A stretch of DNA of 64,000 nt from Desulfopila sp. IMCC35008 (GCF_010646885.2 NZ_CP050700.1:5152001-5216000), one strand, 5' to 3'. Positions 55,688 through 64,000 are shown, counted from the first letter of the stretch. Notes: generated from the letters alone by a model not told the origin. Translations and numbers: made by a program.

Positions 55688-56461
55688 ATGGAATCAATTA
55701 CTTATCTTCATGACGGTTCTTTTGAAGGACTGCTGCATGCTGTCGCGACAGCTGTAAAATCAAAAAAAGTCGTTTCGGGCATTTATGGTAAACAGGGATT
55801 CTCACCACAACTTTTCGATACCCTCATCCACCTTCAGACAGATAGCCGACAGGCATCACGTCTCTTTGAATACCTGAAAAAGCTCAACGGGAACGCTGCC
55901 CGTTTTGCAATGAATGGTTTTTTAAGCGGTGACCATGAAGTGGGCATTCATCTTTACCGGATGGTTCAGGAGTGCCTGGTTCGTGGCGCTAAAACAACAC
56001 AACTCTACACCCATGATTCGATCAGGTACCTTGATAAACTCTCACAGAAGGTCAGTTCTGAGGCGCACAGGTTTACAGGTCTCATTCGCTTTCGAATACT
56101 CGAAGACGGCCTGCAGTATGCCCCATTTGAGCCAGACTGCAATATAATCGGCCACTGTGCCCTTCACTTCAGGCAACGGCTGGGAAATATACGCTGGATA
56201 CTCCATGATATCCGTCGCGATCAGGCCCTCTACTGGGATGGGGATTTATTGCAGGCAATTGATATTGACGAAGACTTCACCGCTCATGTACAACAGTACG
56301 GTGAGGTTCCTGAAGCCAGGCTCAACGCAGACGAGCTTCACTATCAGGAGCTCTGGAAATCATTCCATACCGCTATCGCCAATACAGACAGAAAAAACCT
56401 GGATCTACAAAGACAATTCATGCCGCGGCGTTACTGGAAGTATCTGGTCGAGATGAGCTAA
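55688..56461 (+). CDS. Probable DNA metabolism protein, partner of the radical SAM gene (DUF4130-type)
   Basis: The 257-residue protein starts MESITYLHDGSFEGLLHAV and includes YLDKLSQKVSSEAHRFTGLIRF, LRDIRWILHD-like text (RLGNIRWILHDIRRDQALYWDG), and a C-terminal RRYWKYLVEM. These are the conserved blocks of the family always encoded next to the preceding radical SAM protein. The gene starts one base after that gene ends, so translational coupling is likely. The biochemical role is unknown; the pair is thought to act on DNA. I prefer the ATG at 55688 because an earlier start would overlap the upstream gene without conserved sequence. Confidence 0.83.
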   Translation: MESITYLHDGSFEGLLHAVATAVKSKKVVSGIYGKQGFSPQLFDTLIHLQTDSRQASRLFEYLKKLNGNAARFAMNGFLSGDHEVGIHLYRMVQECLVRGAKTTQLYTHDSIRYLDKLSQKVSSEAHRFTGLIRFRILEDGLQYAPFEPDCNIIGHCALHFRQRLGNIRWILHDIRRDQALYWDGDLLQAIDIDEDFTAHVQQYGEVPEARLNADELHYQELWKSFHTAIANTDRKNLDLQRQFMPRRYWKYLVEMS

Positions 56462-56578
56462 CAAGCCACATCCGGCAATGTCCCCGGGTCCCTCATGATG
56501 AAGGGAAACCTTTTATGCTTTTGCTGACATTGAATGTGGTACCTGAGATATGAGGAAAGAATAAAGATTGCCCGGATA

Positions 56579-56631
56579 ACTGCTGGTGATGAGGTAAGGA
56601 GTACGATAAGCCTTTAGCTTTCACCAGCAGT
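56579..56631. repeat. 11-bp perfect inverted repeat between convergent genes
   Basis: ACTGCTGGTGA (56579-56589) is mirrored by TCACCAGCAGT (56621-56631) with a 31-base spacer. It sits at the 3' end of the ACR3-like gene and downstream of the DNA-metabolism gene, the usual place for a bidirectional terminator, but no T run follows. Confidence 0.5.
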
Positions 56632-56638
56632 ATTTAAT

Positions 56639-57628
56639 TCAGGCACCTTCAGGGTGGGGACGTGGCCCAAACAGGCTATCGGTAAAGCGAACATACCAGG
56701 CAGCAGACTGCACCTGAATAATATAGGCAAGGGCGATAACCAGGGCAGCATCGGTGCCCGCTTCACCAAAGGCATTGATGGCAATTGCCAGGGCAATGGA
56801 GAGATTTCGCATAGCCGTTCCGTAAACAAGTGCAATACCGTCGCCCCTGTTAAAAAAGCTTCTGCCCGCCATGGTGGAGAGGGTGAAATTAAAAAGATAG
56901 AGAAGAAGCAGAGGGATAAAGATCATGAGCAGCTGCCCGGGATCCGCCATAATCGTCCTGGCTTTTAATGACATCGCGACAAAAACAATACCAAGTACCC
57001 CAATGGTTGACATGGCCGGAAAACGAGGGGCAATACGCTCCTTAAACTCCTTCATATCATATTTTTTCAGCAGTGTCTGCCTGGTTGCAAAACCAAGCCC
57101 CATGGGGAGAAAGACAATAAAGAAGATCTGCTGCATCACCTTGAAAAAATTGACCTCAACAGTTTCCCCAAGCAACCAGCTCACATAAAACGGCGTAGCC
57201 AACGAACCAAGGGTAAGACCGATCACCGTCATATTGATGGCCGCACCCATATTTCCTTTGGCAAAACCGGTCCAGGAGATGGTCATACCGCTGGTCGGAA
57301 GCAGGGATGCGAGAAAAAGCCCCAGTGCCATGTATGGTTGATCTGCAAAGAACAGTCTGCCGAGAAAGTAGGCCACAAAAGGAATTATGGCAAAATTTAT
57401 AAGCACGGCACTGCCCTGAATTTTTAGTTGCAGCCCCTGTTTAAGATGCTTGATGTTCAGGGTCACCATCATGGGATAGACCATGAGGAAGGTAAAGGGG
57501 ACAATCAGCGTCTTCATACCGGAGACAGTCGACTGATCGATGAGGTTGCCAAAAACCAACCCGGCAATCATCAAGGCGGGAATTGCGTAGACGAGATTCT
57601 TATTAATTTTGATAAGTGCTTTCCACAT
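56639..57628 (-). CDS. ACR3/bile acid:sodium symporter-superfamily transporter
   Basis: The 329-residue protein has ten hydrophobic helices. The block LPTSGMTISWTGFAKGN and a second conserved helix, GTAMRNLSIALAIAINAFG, belong to the arsenic-resistance-3 (ACR3)/BASS fold. It lacks the invariant cysteine pattern usually seen in ACR3 arsenite exporters, so an anion or organic-solute substrate is just as likely. No arsenate reductase or ArsR regulator is adjacent. AAGGAGAACACC precedes the ATG. Identification at the superfamily level is firm; substrate is open. Confidence 0.8.
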   Translation of the reverse strand: MWKALIKINKNLVYAIPALMIAGLVFGNLIDQSTVSGMKTLIVPFTFLMVYPMMVTLNIKHLKQGLQLKIQGSAVLINFAIIPFVAYFLGRLFFADQPYMALGLFLASLLPTSGMTISWTGFAKGNMGAAINMTVIGLTLGSLATPFYVSWLLGETVEVNFFKVMQQIFFIVFLPMGLGFATRQTLLKKYDMKEFKERIAPRFPAMSTIGVLGIVFVAMSLKARTIMADPGQLLMIFIPLLLLYLFNFTLSTMAGRSFFNRGDGIALVYGTAMRNLSIALAIAINAFGEAGTDAALVIALAYIIQVQSAAWYVRFTDSLFGPRPHPEGA

Positions 57629-57666
57629 GGTGTTCTCCTTAAGTACCGCTCTCCGACACTCTATTT

Positions 57667-57834
57667 TTATTTTGCCTCATCTATCATCGTACGGATCGTA
57701 GAGAATGTCTGTGCAAGTGATTCTGGAAATGTGGCATCTCCGGGAACACACTCCGTAATATAATCAGAACTGTGGCTCAGGTAGCGCACCTGCGTCTTAT
57801 TTTCTTTTGAGAAGACATGGATGAACTTCGGCAT
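57667..57834 (-). CDS. Possible small protein of unknown function
   Basis: A minus-strand frame gives 55 residues from the ATG at 57834 (MPKFIHVFSKENKTQVRYLSH, ending TMIDEAK). The composition is protein-like and it sits 38 bases upstream of the ACR3-type gene. No domain is recognised, the ribosome site is weak, and a competing plus-strand frame overlaps it, so the call is weak. Confidence 0.3.
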   Translation of the reverse strand: MPKFIHVFSKENKTQVRYLSHSSDYITECVPGDATFPESLAQTFSTIRTMIDEAK

Positions 57835-57950
57835 AAGAATAGCCCGTATGGGATTTATCGAGAGACTCTTGTCCTGCTTAAAAGTTGTGGCTGGAATAAC
57901 GCTCAAGCAGCCTGCAAGCTCGGTGTGAGCCACACCTCAGTATGGAAATA
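57817..57950 (+). pseudogene. Possible fragment of a Fis-type helix-turn-helix
   Basis: On the plus strand the frame reads YRETLVLLKSCGWNNAQAACKLGVSHTSVWKY, which fits the Gly-Asn-x(n)-Ala-Ala-x2-Leu-Gly-Val-Ser pattern of the HTH at the end of sigma-54 activators. It runs directly into the 3' end of the histidine kinase gene on the other strand. No other part of such a regulator is present. It could be a coincidence. Confidence 0.3.
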
Positions 57951-60419
57951 TCAGGGCGAGCCATCAAGCACCTGCCGGACCTTTTCTCCAAGCTCCCCGA
58001 GGGAGAATGGTTTCTGGATAAAATGCATGCCCTCTTCCAGTGTCCCCTGTCTGGAGATAATATCCGCTGTATAACCAGACATATAAAGAACTTTAAGAAG
58101 GGAACTCTTTTCTATTAGCCGGCGAACCAGGTCTCTGCCATTCAACTCCGGCATTATAACATCCGTTATCACCATATCAATTTGGAGATTCTCTCTATTG
58201 CTGACAGTGAGCGCCTCAAACGGCGAATGTGCCGGTATCACTTCATACCCTAACTGCTCAAGCATCTTACGGGTCATCTCCAGGATGGCGATTTCATCTT
58301 CAACCAAAAGAATTGTCTCGGTGCCATGCAGGGATATCCCCGCATTTCCGCCACCCGCAATCTGGAAGTCATCGCCCAGATGCCTCGGCAGGTAAATCTC
58401 AAAAGTTGTGCCTTTCTCCGCTTCACTGGCAACGTTGACAATACCATCATTTTGTTTCACAGCACCATACACTGTGGCAAGCCCGAGACCGGTGCCTTTA
58501 CCAACACCTTTGGTGGTAAAAAAGGGCTCGAATACATGTTCCAGTGTACTGTTATCCATACCGCAGCCGTCATCGGTCACCTCTATGCAGACATACTCGC
58601 CAGTGGTAAGGACAGGTTCCCCAACATACCGACCCGCCTCCAGGATACAGTTGCTTGTTTTCACGCTCAAGGTGCCCATCCCCTCAATTGCGTCCCTGCT
58701 ATTCACACAGAGGTTGACAAGTATCTGGTCCAGTTGGGAGGTATCCATATTTACAGGCCAGAGTTCTTCCCCCGGCAGCCATTGCAATTCAATATGTTCG
58801 CCAATCAACCGTCGCAGCATCTGCAGCATGCCTTCAATGGTCCTGTTGAGATCAAGCACTTTGGGGGACACGGCCTGTTTTCTGGCAAATGCAAGCAGTT
58901 GCCGGGTGATATCCGCCGAACGATCGGCGGCCTTTCGTATCTGCTTGAGGTCTGAAACCACTGGAGCATCCGTCTCGAGCTTACCAAGCGCCATCTCCGA
59001 ATGGCCTATAATTACCCCAAGCATATTATTAAAGTCGTGCGCTACCCCGCCGGCCAACTGGCCGATGGTTTCCATCTTCTGGGCCTGATATAACTGTTCT
59101 TCGAGTTGCTTCTTTTCATTCTCTGCCCTTCTTTGCTCGGTAATATCCCGAAACTCTGTGACCCGTGCATCTTGTCCCCTATAAGGGATCACACTTCCCC
59201 TGATCGACAGGGGGTAGCGTGTACCATCTTTACGCACCCCCTCGGCCACATACGGTTGGGTATTACTATTCCTTATATTTTCAATGACCGTATCAAGATA
59301 CTCAGGAGCAATGAGTTCAAAGCCATTGAAACCAATCAGTTCATCCAGAGAATAACCGGTCATATCCGCCAGGCCCTGGTTGCAGTCGAGGATTGTCCCT
59401 TGATCATGGATAGCGATACCCCCAAATGAGGCATCGTGCAGGGCGCGAAACCTCTCTTCACTCTCCCGCAACTCCTGCTCAACCCTTTTGCGCTCCGAGA
59501 TATCACTGAAAATAGACTGGTAGGTTCCGTCAGGCATCATCTTGGATCTCATTTCCACCTGGACCTCAGAACCATCGGGCCGCTGAATCGCCCTCTCGGT
59601 TACAACCTTTTTCCCCTGCTGCAGCAAATCGAACCGCAACGGGAAACGCTCAACACTTTCAGGTGTAAAAGGCAATTGGCTTATATGTCTGCCAACAACC
59701 TCCTCTCTTCTCAGACCAAGTATTTCACAAACATATTTATTCGCCTCGGTGATCACCCCCTCGCCAGAGCCAAGCAGTATTCCTTCCACTGCCAGGTCTA
59801 TCAGGCCCCGATAGCGATTTTCACTCTGCTTCAGCGATTCAACAGCAACAAAATGTTCAATCGCCAAGGCAACCTGCGAACCTGCTGAAACCATGATTTC
59901 CATATCGGTCTGATCGTAACAATCACGATTTTCGTAACTCTGCACCGCCATGACACCGATCAGTTTTTTTCGTGTCTTGAGCGGCACACCAAGCCAGATC
60001 TCCGAAGGTGTACATAAGGGTGCAGCAAGACTTTCGTCCTCCCACATTTTCTGGATGTCTTCCTTGGTAATCATCAGGGGATTCCCACTCCTGATGACCT
60101 CAGCAGTGAGCGATGATATCTTCGTGATCCCAATCACCGGTGGATAGGTATCGTCGACCATGTCAACATGGTACGGGAAATGGATACGGTCCTGCTCCTG
60201 GTCATACAGTGCTATATAAAAATTCGTGGTGTCGACAACCGTTGAGAGGACTTCGTGAATTTTGGCAAACAAACCGTCCAGATCCGGGGCGAGATTTACC
60301 TGAAACGACAGCTCAAACAGGGCCCTGGCAATTGCCTCGACACGTTCATGCCGGGCGGTATTCATCTCCAGTTCATGAACACGTTGCACAAGCGCATCAT
60401 ATGACGGCTTTTCTGGCAT
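57951..60419 (-). CDS. Hybrid sensor histidine kinase (GAF-PAS-PAS-HisKA-HATPase-REC)
   Basis: The protein is about 822 residues from the ATG at 60417-60419, which follows GGAGGTCTGGGA. Its domains are a short coiled segment, GAF (FYIALYDQEQDRIHFPY, LGVPLKTRKKLIGVMAVQ), PAS 1 (YRGLIDLAVEGILLGSG), PAS 2 (FRALHDASFGGIAIHDQG), HisKA with the phosphoacceptor His in GGVAHDFNNML, an ATPase with the N box LCVNSRDAIEG, DDGCGMD and GKGTGLGLATVYG, and a receiver with VLLVEDE-like ILLVEDE, TDVIMPELNG and the K of QKPFS. It lacks transmembrane helices, so it senses cytoplasmic cues. All catalytic residues appear intact. It is a paralogue of the pseudogene at 6963-8979. Confidence 0.93.
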   Translation of the reverse strand: MPEKPSYDALVQRVHELEMNTARHERVEAIARALFELSFQVNLAPDLDGLFAKIHEVLSTVVDTTNFYIALYDQEQDRIHFPYHVDMVDDTYPPVIGITKISSLTAEVIRSGNPLMITKEDIQKMWEDESLAAPLCTPSEIWLGVPLKTRKKLIGVMAVQSYENRDCYDQTDMEIMVSAGSQVALAIEHFVAVESLKQSENRYRGLIDLAVEGILLGSGEGVITEANKYVCEILGLRREEVVGRHISQLPFTPESVERFPLRFDLLQQGKKVVTERAIQRPDGSEVQVEMRSKMMPDGTYQSIFSDISERKRVEQELRESEERFRALHDASFGGIAIHDQGTILDCNQGLADMTGYSLDELIGFNGFELIAPEYLDTVIENIRNSNTQPYVAEGVRKDGTRYPLSIRGSVIPYRGQDARVTEFRDITEQRRAENEKKQLEEQLYQAQKMETIGQLAGGVAHDFNNMLGVIIGHSEMALGKLETDAPVVSDLKQIRKAADRSADITRQLLAFARKQAVSPKVLDLNRTIEGMLQMLRRLIGEHIELQWLPGEELWPVNMDTSQLDQILVNLCVNSRDAIEGMGTLSVKTSNCILEAGRYVGEPVLTTGEYVCIEVTDDGCGMDNSTLEHVFEPFFTTKGVGKGTGLGLATVYGAVKQNDGIVNVASEAEKGTTFEIYLPRHLGDDFQIAGGGNAGISLHGTETILLVEDEIAILEMTRKMLEQLGYEVIPAHSPFEALTVSNRENLQIDMVITDVIMPELNGRDLVRRLIEKSSLLKVLYMSGYTADIISRQGTLEEGMHFIQKPFSLGELGEKVRQVLDGSP

Positions 60420-60581
60420 TCCCAGACCTCCGACAAGTTGGTTACAGATCTTCAGGTAAAGCAATTCCCAATAGACTCAAATGGTTCAATATTACACTCC
60501 AATGATAACACACCATAGGTTGGGATTACAAAAGAACTTAATTGACATATGCAACCATACACTCTCAAGGTGTTGCGAAAC

Positions 60582-61544
60582 TCACGTACCCAAAACCTTG
60601 ATACCCGCATACCCCTCGGAGATCATCTCCCTGATTTTATCAACCAGGTATTTTTCAAAGGACTTCTCGGTAAAAGTAGGTATTTTTTCCTGCAGATGGA
60701 CAAGGGATATTGAGTTCATGATCTCCGATCCTGAAACCTTGATGTGAACAATTTGCTTCTTGTACAGTTCATCCTTCACCAGATGAGACGCAACAACCCC
60801 CATACCGACATCATGTTTGATAGCAGAGATAACAGCTTCGTGGCTATCCACTGTCAGTACGTCATGAACCCGGGTGTTCAATTTGGAAAAATGGTGTTTG
60901 AACCACTGCCTGATTGTCTGCAGATCCTTTCTGTAACTGATGAAATTCTGTTGTGAGAGAGAGCTGAAAGAGAGATCCTCCTGCAACGAATTTTCATAAT
61001 AGTTCTTCGAACAGGCAAGTATCACTTCCTCCTCGACAACAGGGTCAAAATGATACATGTCGAGACTGCCGATGTGAGTACTTTTTGTTAAAAAGAGATC
61101 CACCAGGGCAAAATCAAGCTTCCCTTTCTTCACCTGGGGCAACAGCAACTCCGGTGTGCCGAATTGCAGTGTGAACGTTACGGCTGGATAGTGTGACCTG
61201 AAATCTGCAACGATGGAAGGCAAATAGGCCTTGCCGAATTCAGGAGGTGCACCAATCCGAAGTTCACCAACAGGATATCCCTTGGCGATCTCCTGCTCTT
61301 TTAAGAACCCATCCAGGTCTGCCATAAAGGGCTGGACTATTTCATACAGCCTCTCCCCTGCAGCGGTCGGGACCAGCTGCTTATGCAACCTGGTAAACAG
61401 GGCACTGTTCATCTCTTTTTCCAGTTTCTGGATGGACTGGCTGACTGCGGATTGACTGACATGCAGGGCGTTGGCCGCAGCAACCACACTCTTCCGGGCA
61501 AAGACGTAATAGAAAACTTTGAGACGATCGAGATTCTGTAGCAT
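60582..61544 (-). CDS. LysR-family transcriptional regulator
   Basis: The 320-residue protein has a classic LysR winged HTH at the N-terminus (FYYVFARKSVVAAANALHVSQSAVSQSIQKLE), a linker helix, then the substrate-binding domain beginning YPVGELRIGAPPEFGK, with HYPAVTFTLQFGTPELLLPQV. The effector is unknown. It is divergent from a small membrane protein at 61650 over 105 AT-rich bases, the usual arrangement for a LysR regulator controlling its neighbour and itself. Confidence 0.92.
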   Translation of the reverse strand: MLQNLDRLKVFYYVFARKSVVAAANALHVSQSAVSQSIQKLEKEMNSALFTRLHKQLVPTAAGERLYEIVQPFMADLDGFLKEQEIAKGYPVGELRIGAPPEFGKAYLPSIVADFRSHYPAVTFTLQFGTPELLLPQVKKGKLDFALVDLFLTKSTHIGSLDMYHFDPVVEEEVILACSKNYYENSLQEDLSFSSLSQQNFISYRKDLQTIRQWFKHHFSKLNTRVHDVLTVDSHEAVISAIKHDVGMGVVASHLVKDELYKKQIVHIKVSGSEIMNSISLVHLQEKIPTFTEKSFEKYLVDKIREMISEGYAGIKVLGT

Positions 61545-61649
61545 TAGTATAACTTTAGCTATGGCTGATTTTATATAATTATTATTATTAACGCACCTCC
61601 TCTATAATTACAACATCAGAGAGTCAATCAACGTCAACAGGAGAAGGTT

Positions 61650-61898
61650 ATGCTGGAATCAAGACAACAGGTACAATTTGGGTATTTCCTCGATTTCTAT
61701 TCGCCAAACTCTATCCGCACTCTGTTGAAAAGAGCAAAAAATGAGCTGGCCTATCTTGTTCTTCCTGAAGACACGACACACCCGGGCGGCGACTGTCAAC
61801 AGAAGCTGGAGGGTCTTATGCCAAGCACTATCCGCAGTATCGCCAAGGTTCTGTTCTGGGCTGGTGTGGCGATAGCCGTGCCACTGCTCCTCAGCTGA
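61650..61898 (+). CDS. Small protein with C-terminal membrane helix, divergent from LysR
   Basis: This 82-residue protein is preceded by a strong AGGAGAAGG ribosome site 3-4 bases before the ATG. The N-terminal two thirds are soluble (FGYFLDFYSPNSIRTLLKRAKNELAYL), and the last 20 residues form a hydrophobic helix ending PLLLS, suggesting tail anchoring. I do not recognise a family. Its divergent position suggests control by the adjacent LysR regulator. Confidence 0.6.
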   Translation: MLESRQQVQFGYFLDFYSPNSIRTLLKRAKNELAYLVLPEDTTHPGGDCQQKLEGLMPSTIRSIAKVLFWAGVAIAVPLLLS

Positions 61899-62013
61899 AA
61901 TTCGATAACAATACAGGCACACTGGTCAACGACACCAGGTCATACACATCAACGAGGGAAACAGCTTTGATCACAATCGATGATTCCATCGTCGTATAAA
62001 ACTTGACCTCCAC

Positions 62014-62030
62014 CCTACCTTCTAGTAGGT
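62014..62030. promoter_or_regulatory. TetR-type palindromic operator, copy 1
   Basis: CCTACCTTCTAGTAGGT lies 8 bases upstream of the TetR gene start. Its core, CTACC-TTCT-AGTAGG, recurs with two changes at 62621 before the radical SAM gene. The position next to the start codon fits autorepression. Confidence 0.6.
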
Positions 62031-62037
62031 TGACACT

Positions 62038-62601
62038 ATGAGTGATACACGTACCAAAATACTTGACGTGGCAGAGGACCTGATACAGCGGGTCGGGTTA
62101 AATGCCATGAGTTATCAGCACATCAGCGAAGCGGTGGGTATCCGGAAGGCCAGCATCCATCACCACTTTCCCAAAAAAGACGATCTGGTGGATGAACTGC
62201 TTGAAAGATGCAGGTTATCCTATGACCAGAACTACACCTCCATTGTCGAGGGAAGTGGAACCGCCCCAGAAAAACTACACAATCTTGCCGGGCTATTCCT
62301 CAAGGGATTAACCAGTAATAAAGTGTGCCTTATCGGTTCGATGAGTACTGACCGAAACACCCTGCAGGAACATTCATGCAGAATTTTGGAAAAGTCTATT
62401 CAAAGAACGGTGACCACCATCAGCCATGTCTTCCGGCAGGGAAAGGAAGAAGGGTCTCTCACCTTCTCAGGCAGCGAAGAAGAAGCAGCATACGGGTACA
62501 TCTCATTTCTTATCGGGGCGCAGATTGTTGCCCGCTGTCATGGTGGCGAGCTGTGGTTCAAGAAATCGGCACAAACGATGATTGAGGCCTTTGCCGCATA
62601 A
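62038..62601 (+). CDS. TetR/AcrR-family transcriptional regulator
   Basis: The 187-residue protein has the TetR HTH (ILDVAEDLIQRVGLNAMSYQHI, SEAVGIRKASIHHHFPKKDDLV) followed by an all-helical ligand domain. The TetR N-terminus and length are normal. The palindrome at 62014-62030 directly precedes its start and a near copy precedes the downstream radical SAM gene 44 bases later, so it probably represses both. A cysteine-containing ligand pocket (SCRILEKS, ARCHGG) may sense an electrophile or small molecule, which is inference. Confidence 0.92.
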   Translation: MSDTRTKILDVAEDLIQRVGLNAMSYQHISEAVGIRKASIHHHFPKKDDLVDELLERCRLSYDQNYTSIVEGSGTAPEKLHNLAGLFLKGLTSNKVCLIGSMSTDRNTLQEHSCRILEKSIQRTVTTISHVFRQGKEEGSLTFSGSEEEAAYGYISFLIGAQIVARCHGGELWFKKSAQTMIEAFAA

Positions 62602-62620
62602 TTTCATTTACCAGCACAAT

Positions 62621-62635
62621 CTACCTACCAGTAGG
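62621..62635. promoter_or_regulatory. TetR-type palindromic operator, copy 2
   Basis: CTACCTACCAGTAGG lies between the TetR stop and the radical SAM start (ATG at 62645). It matches the palindrome at 62014-62030 at 13 of 15 core positions, so both are likely bound by the same regulator. Confidence 0.6.
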
Positions 62636-62644
62636 GATAAAAAC

Positions 62645-63799
62645 ATGAAGCACGCTGAACAGTATAGAGGGTTTGAACAGGGCCCCATCCGACCACCAAG
62701 TGAGGCAGAGAGCCTGCTTATCAGGATTACTCGTAATTGCCCCTGGAATCGATGTACCTTCTGCCCGATCTACAAGGGCGAAAAATTTTCCCTGCGTCCC
62801 GTAGAGCACATTATTCAAGATATTGACGCAGTACGGTTTTACACCGATGCCATTCTTGAGGCAGCAGAAAGTGGTACTCAGCTTTCACGCAGAGAGCTAA
62901 AAAAACTCGCCGCTGAAGGGGGACCAGACGATTTGCGGGCTTTTCACGCTGCCTATAATTTTATCTCCGGCGGCATGAAATCCATTTTCATCCAGGATGG
63001 TAACAGCCTCATTATCAAACCGAAAAACATCATCCATATCCTGCGTCACTTAAGGCAATCATTCCCCGACGTTCAGCGGGTCACTTCCTATGCCAGATCT
63101 CACACCATTGCCCGTATCAGTGATGACCATTTGCAGGAAATGGCCGACGCAGGTCTGAACAGGATACATATCGGCATGGAATCCGGCTCGGACACGGTCC
63201 TCAAAAAGGTAAAGAAGGGCAGCGATAAGGCGACACAGGTTCTGGCGGGTCAAAAGGTAAAAAAAGCGGGCATCCAGCTTTCTGAATACATCATGCCGGG
63301 ACTCGGCGGCAAGGAACTGAGCGAAGAGAACGCCAGGGAATCAGCAGATGCCCTGAACCAGATCAACCCGGATTTTATTCGACTCCGCACGCTGGCACTC
63401 CCCCCGACTGCACCACTGACCGAGCAGTTCAAGGCAGGTAATTTTACCAAAATGGGCGAAGTCGACACGGCAGCTGAACTGTTGATGTTCCTTGAACATC
63501 TTGATGGTATTACCAGTTATGTGAAGAGCGATCATGTGCTGAACCTTTTCCAGGAAGTAGATGGCAAACTCCCCGGAGATAAGGAGAAGATGATGCAGCC
63601 TATCCGTGCATTCCTGGCCCTCGAACCAAAAGAGCAAATGTTGTTCAGCATAGGCAGAAGGACCCACCGCATGAACACTATCGACGATTTAAATGATCCT
63701 GTCCAGCGCGGTTATGCGCAACAGATCTGTGATGAGGTCGGGGCGACTCCTGAGAATATGGACCAGGTGATCGATTCAATTATGCAACGCTTTATTTAG
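62645..63799 (+). CDS. Radical SAM protein (C-x4-C-x2-C type)
   Basis: The 384-residue protein has a radical SAM motif with unusual spacing, CPWNRCTFC (C-x4-C-x2-C), near residue 32, followed by PIYKGEKFSLR. This spacing is known in a subset of radical SAM proteins. TIM-barrel elements follow, including SYARSHTIARISDDHLQEMADAGLNRIHIGMESGSD, and a C-terminal helical domain. No B12-binding or other accessory domain is visible. The start at 62645 lies 9 bases after the palindromic operator. The substrate is unknown. Confidence 0.85.
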   Translation: MKHAEQYRGFEQGPIRPPSEAESLLIRITRNCPWNRCTFCPIYKGEKFSLRPVEHIIQDIDAVRFYTDAILEAAESGTQLSRRELKKLAAEGGPDDLRAFHAAYNFISGGMKSIFIQDGNSLIIKPKNIIHILRHLRQSFPDVQRVTSYARSHTIARISDDHLQEMADAGLNRIHIGMESGSDTVLKKVKKGSDKATQVLAGQKVKKAGIQLSEYIMPGLGGKELSEENARESADALNQINPDFIRLRTLALPPTAPLTEQFKAGNFTKMGEVDTAAELLMFLEHLDGITSYVKSDHVLNLFQEVDGKLPGDKEKMMQPIRAFLALEPKEQMLFSIGRRTHRMNTIDDLNDPVQRGYAQQICDEVGATPENMDQVIDSIMQRFI

Positions 63800-63835
63800 T
63801 ATGCCTTAAAAGGCTACCTGCATTGAGGAAAAATC

Positions 63836-64000
63836 ATGGTATCATCTCTCGAATCCAGAAACCCGAGTAATGGTGAAAAATTGGGTGAAGTTGTTGTCAC
63901 CCATAGTGATACAATCGCCAACATCACCAAGAGCAGTAAGAAGGCCCAGAAAAAATGGGCAGCTGAACCACTTGACGAACGCATTCGGATTATCAAAACC
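63836..64000 (+). CDS. Aldehyde dehydrogenase family protein, N-terminus only
   Basis: ATG at 63836, after TTGAGGAAAAATC, opens 55 codons that run off the right edge: ESRNPSNGEKLGEVVV, then ANITKSSKKAQKKWAAEPLDERIRII. The NPSNGE start and KKAQKxWA-xxPLDERIRII pattern are the N-terminal region of NAD(P)-dependent aldehyde dehydrogenases such as succinate-semialdehyde dehydrogenase. The catalytic domain lies outside the window. Confidence 0.8.
   Translation, partial: MVSSLESRNPSNGEKLGEVVVTHSDTIANITKSSKKAQKKWAAEPLDERIRIIKT

Overview
The window looks like a chromosomal segment from a Desulfobacterota bacterium, probably Desulfobulbales, a lineage of sulfate reducers and relatives. I infer this from gene content, not from a marker gene: a lactate permease, an EFR1-type flavodoxin-ferredoxin, a molybdopterin oxidoreductase with a dedicated ferredoxin and HypA/HypB, PAS/GAF hybrid histidine kinases, and a TauE/SafE exporter, all next to a complete aa3-type (A2 subclass) cytochrome oxidase cluster. 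No rRNA, tRNA or CRISPR array was seen.

1-9.1 kb: a cyclic-nucleotide-binding protein (cut by the window edge), a FadL-type outer membrane protein, an extended SDR, a lactate permease with a strong inverted repeat upstream, a small membrane protein, an EFR1 ferrodoxin, and a badly decayed hybrid histidine kinase pseudogene. 9.2-9.9 kb: the queuosine-precursor transporter yhhQ, preceded by what looks like a preQ1-I riboswitch that captures its ribosome binding site.

10.2-19.0 kb: a respiratory cluster on one strand: DUF2231 membrane protein, DOMON protein, SCO1, cytochrome oxidase subunits I, III, IV and II, heme O synthase CtaB, a second SCO1 lipoprotein, a small cytochrome c, a helical secreted protein, a PpiC-type isomerase and a small conserved protein. 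Together these encode the oxidase, its heme biosynthesis, copper delivery and periplasmic assembly.

19-31 kb: a patchwork. It holds a DUF2062 protein, an EamA exporter, a broken DUF6498 gene, and a three-gene cassette (nucleotidyltransferase, HisC/CobD-like PLP enzyme, CDP-alcohol phosphotransferase) that reads like a CDP-alcohol pathway for an unusual lipid head group. It also holds a metallophosphoesterase, a RelA/SpoT-domain protein, a methyltransferase, a divergent porin/AraC pair whose 5' ends are both missing, and a TauE/SafE exporter. 31-35.6 kb: molybdopterin oxidoreductase, ferredoxin, HypA and HypB as one apparent operon. 35.7-39.2 kb: an IS5-type element, a 3D-domain protein, and an IS4-type remnant.

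39.2-54.0 kb (minus strand): a two-gene lipopeptide assembly line. A fatty acyl-AMP ligase fused to an acyl carrier protein would load a 4178-residue NRPS that I read as C - half C - A - T - C - C - A - T - E - C - T - TE. The second adenylation domain carries an ornithine/diaminobutyrate-like pocket. One condensation domain lacks its catalytic half, and the last module has no adenylation domain.

54.4-64 kb: a radical SAM / DUF4130-type pair of presumed DNA metabolism proteins, an ACR3/bile-acid-type transporter, an intact GAF-PAS-PAS hybrid histidine kinase, a LysR regulator with a small divergent membrane protein, a TetR regulator and a radical SAM enzyme that share a palindromic operator, and the start of an aldehyde dehydrogenase.
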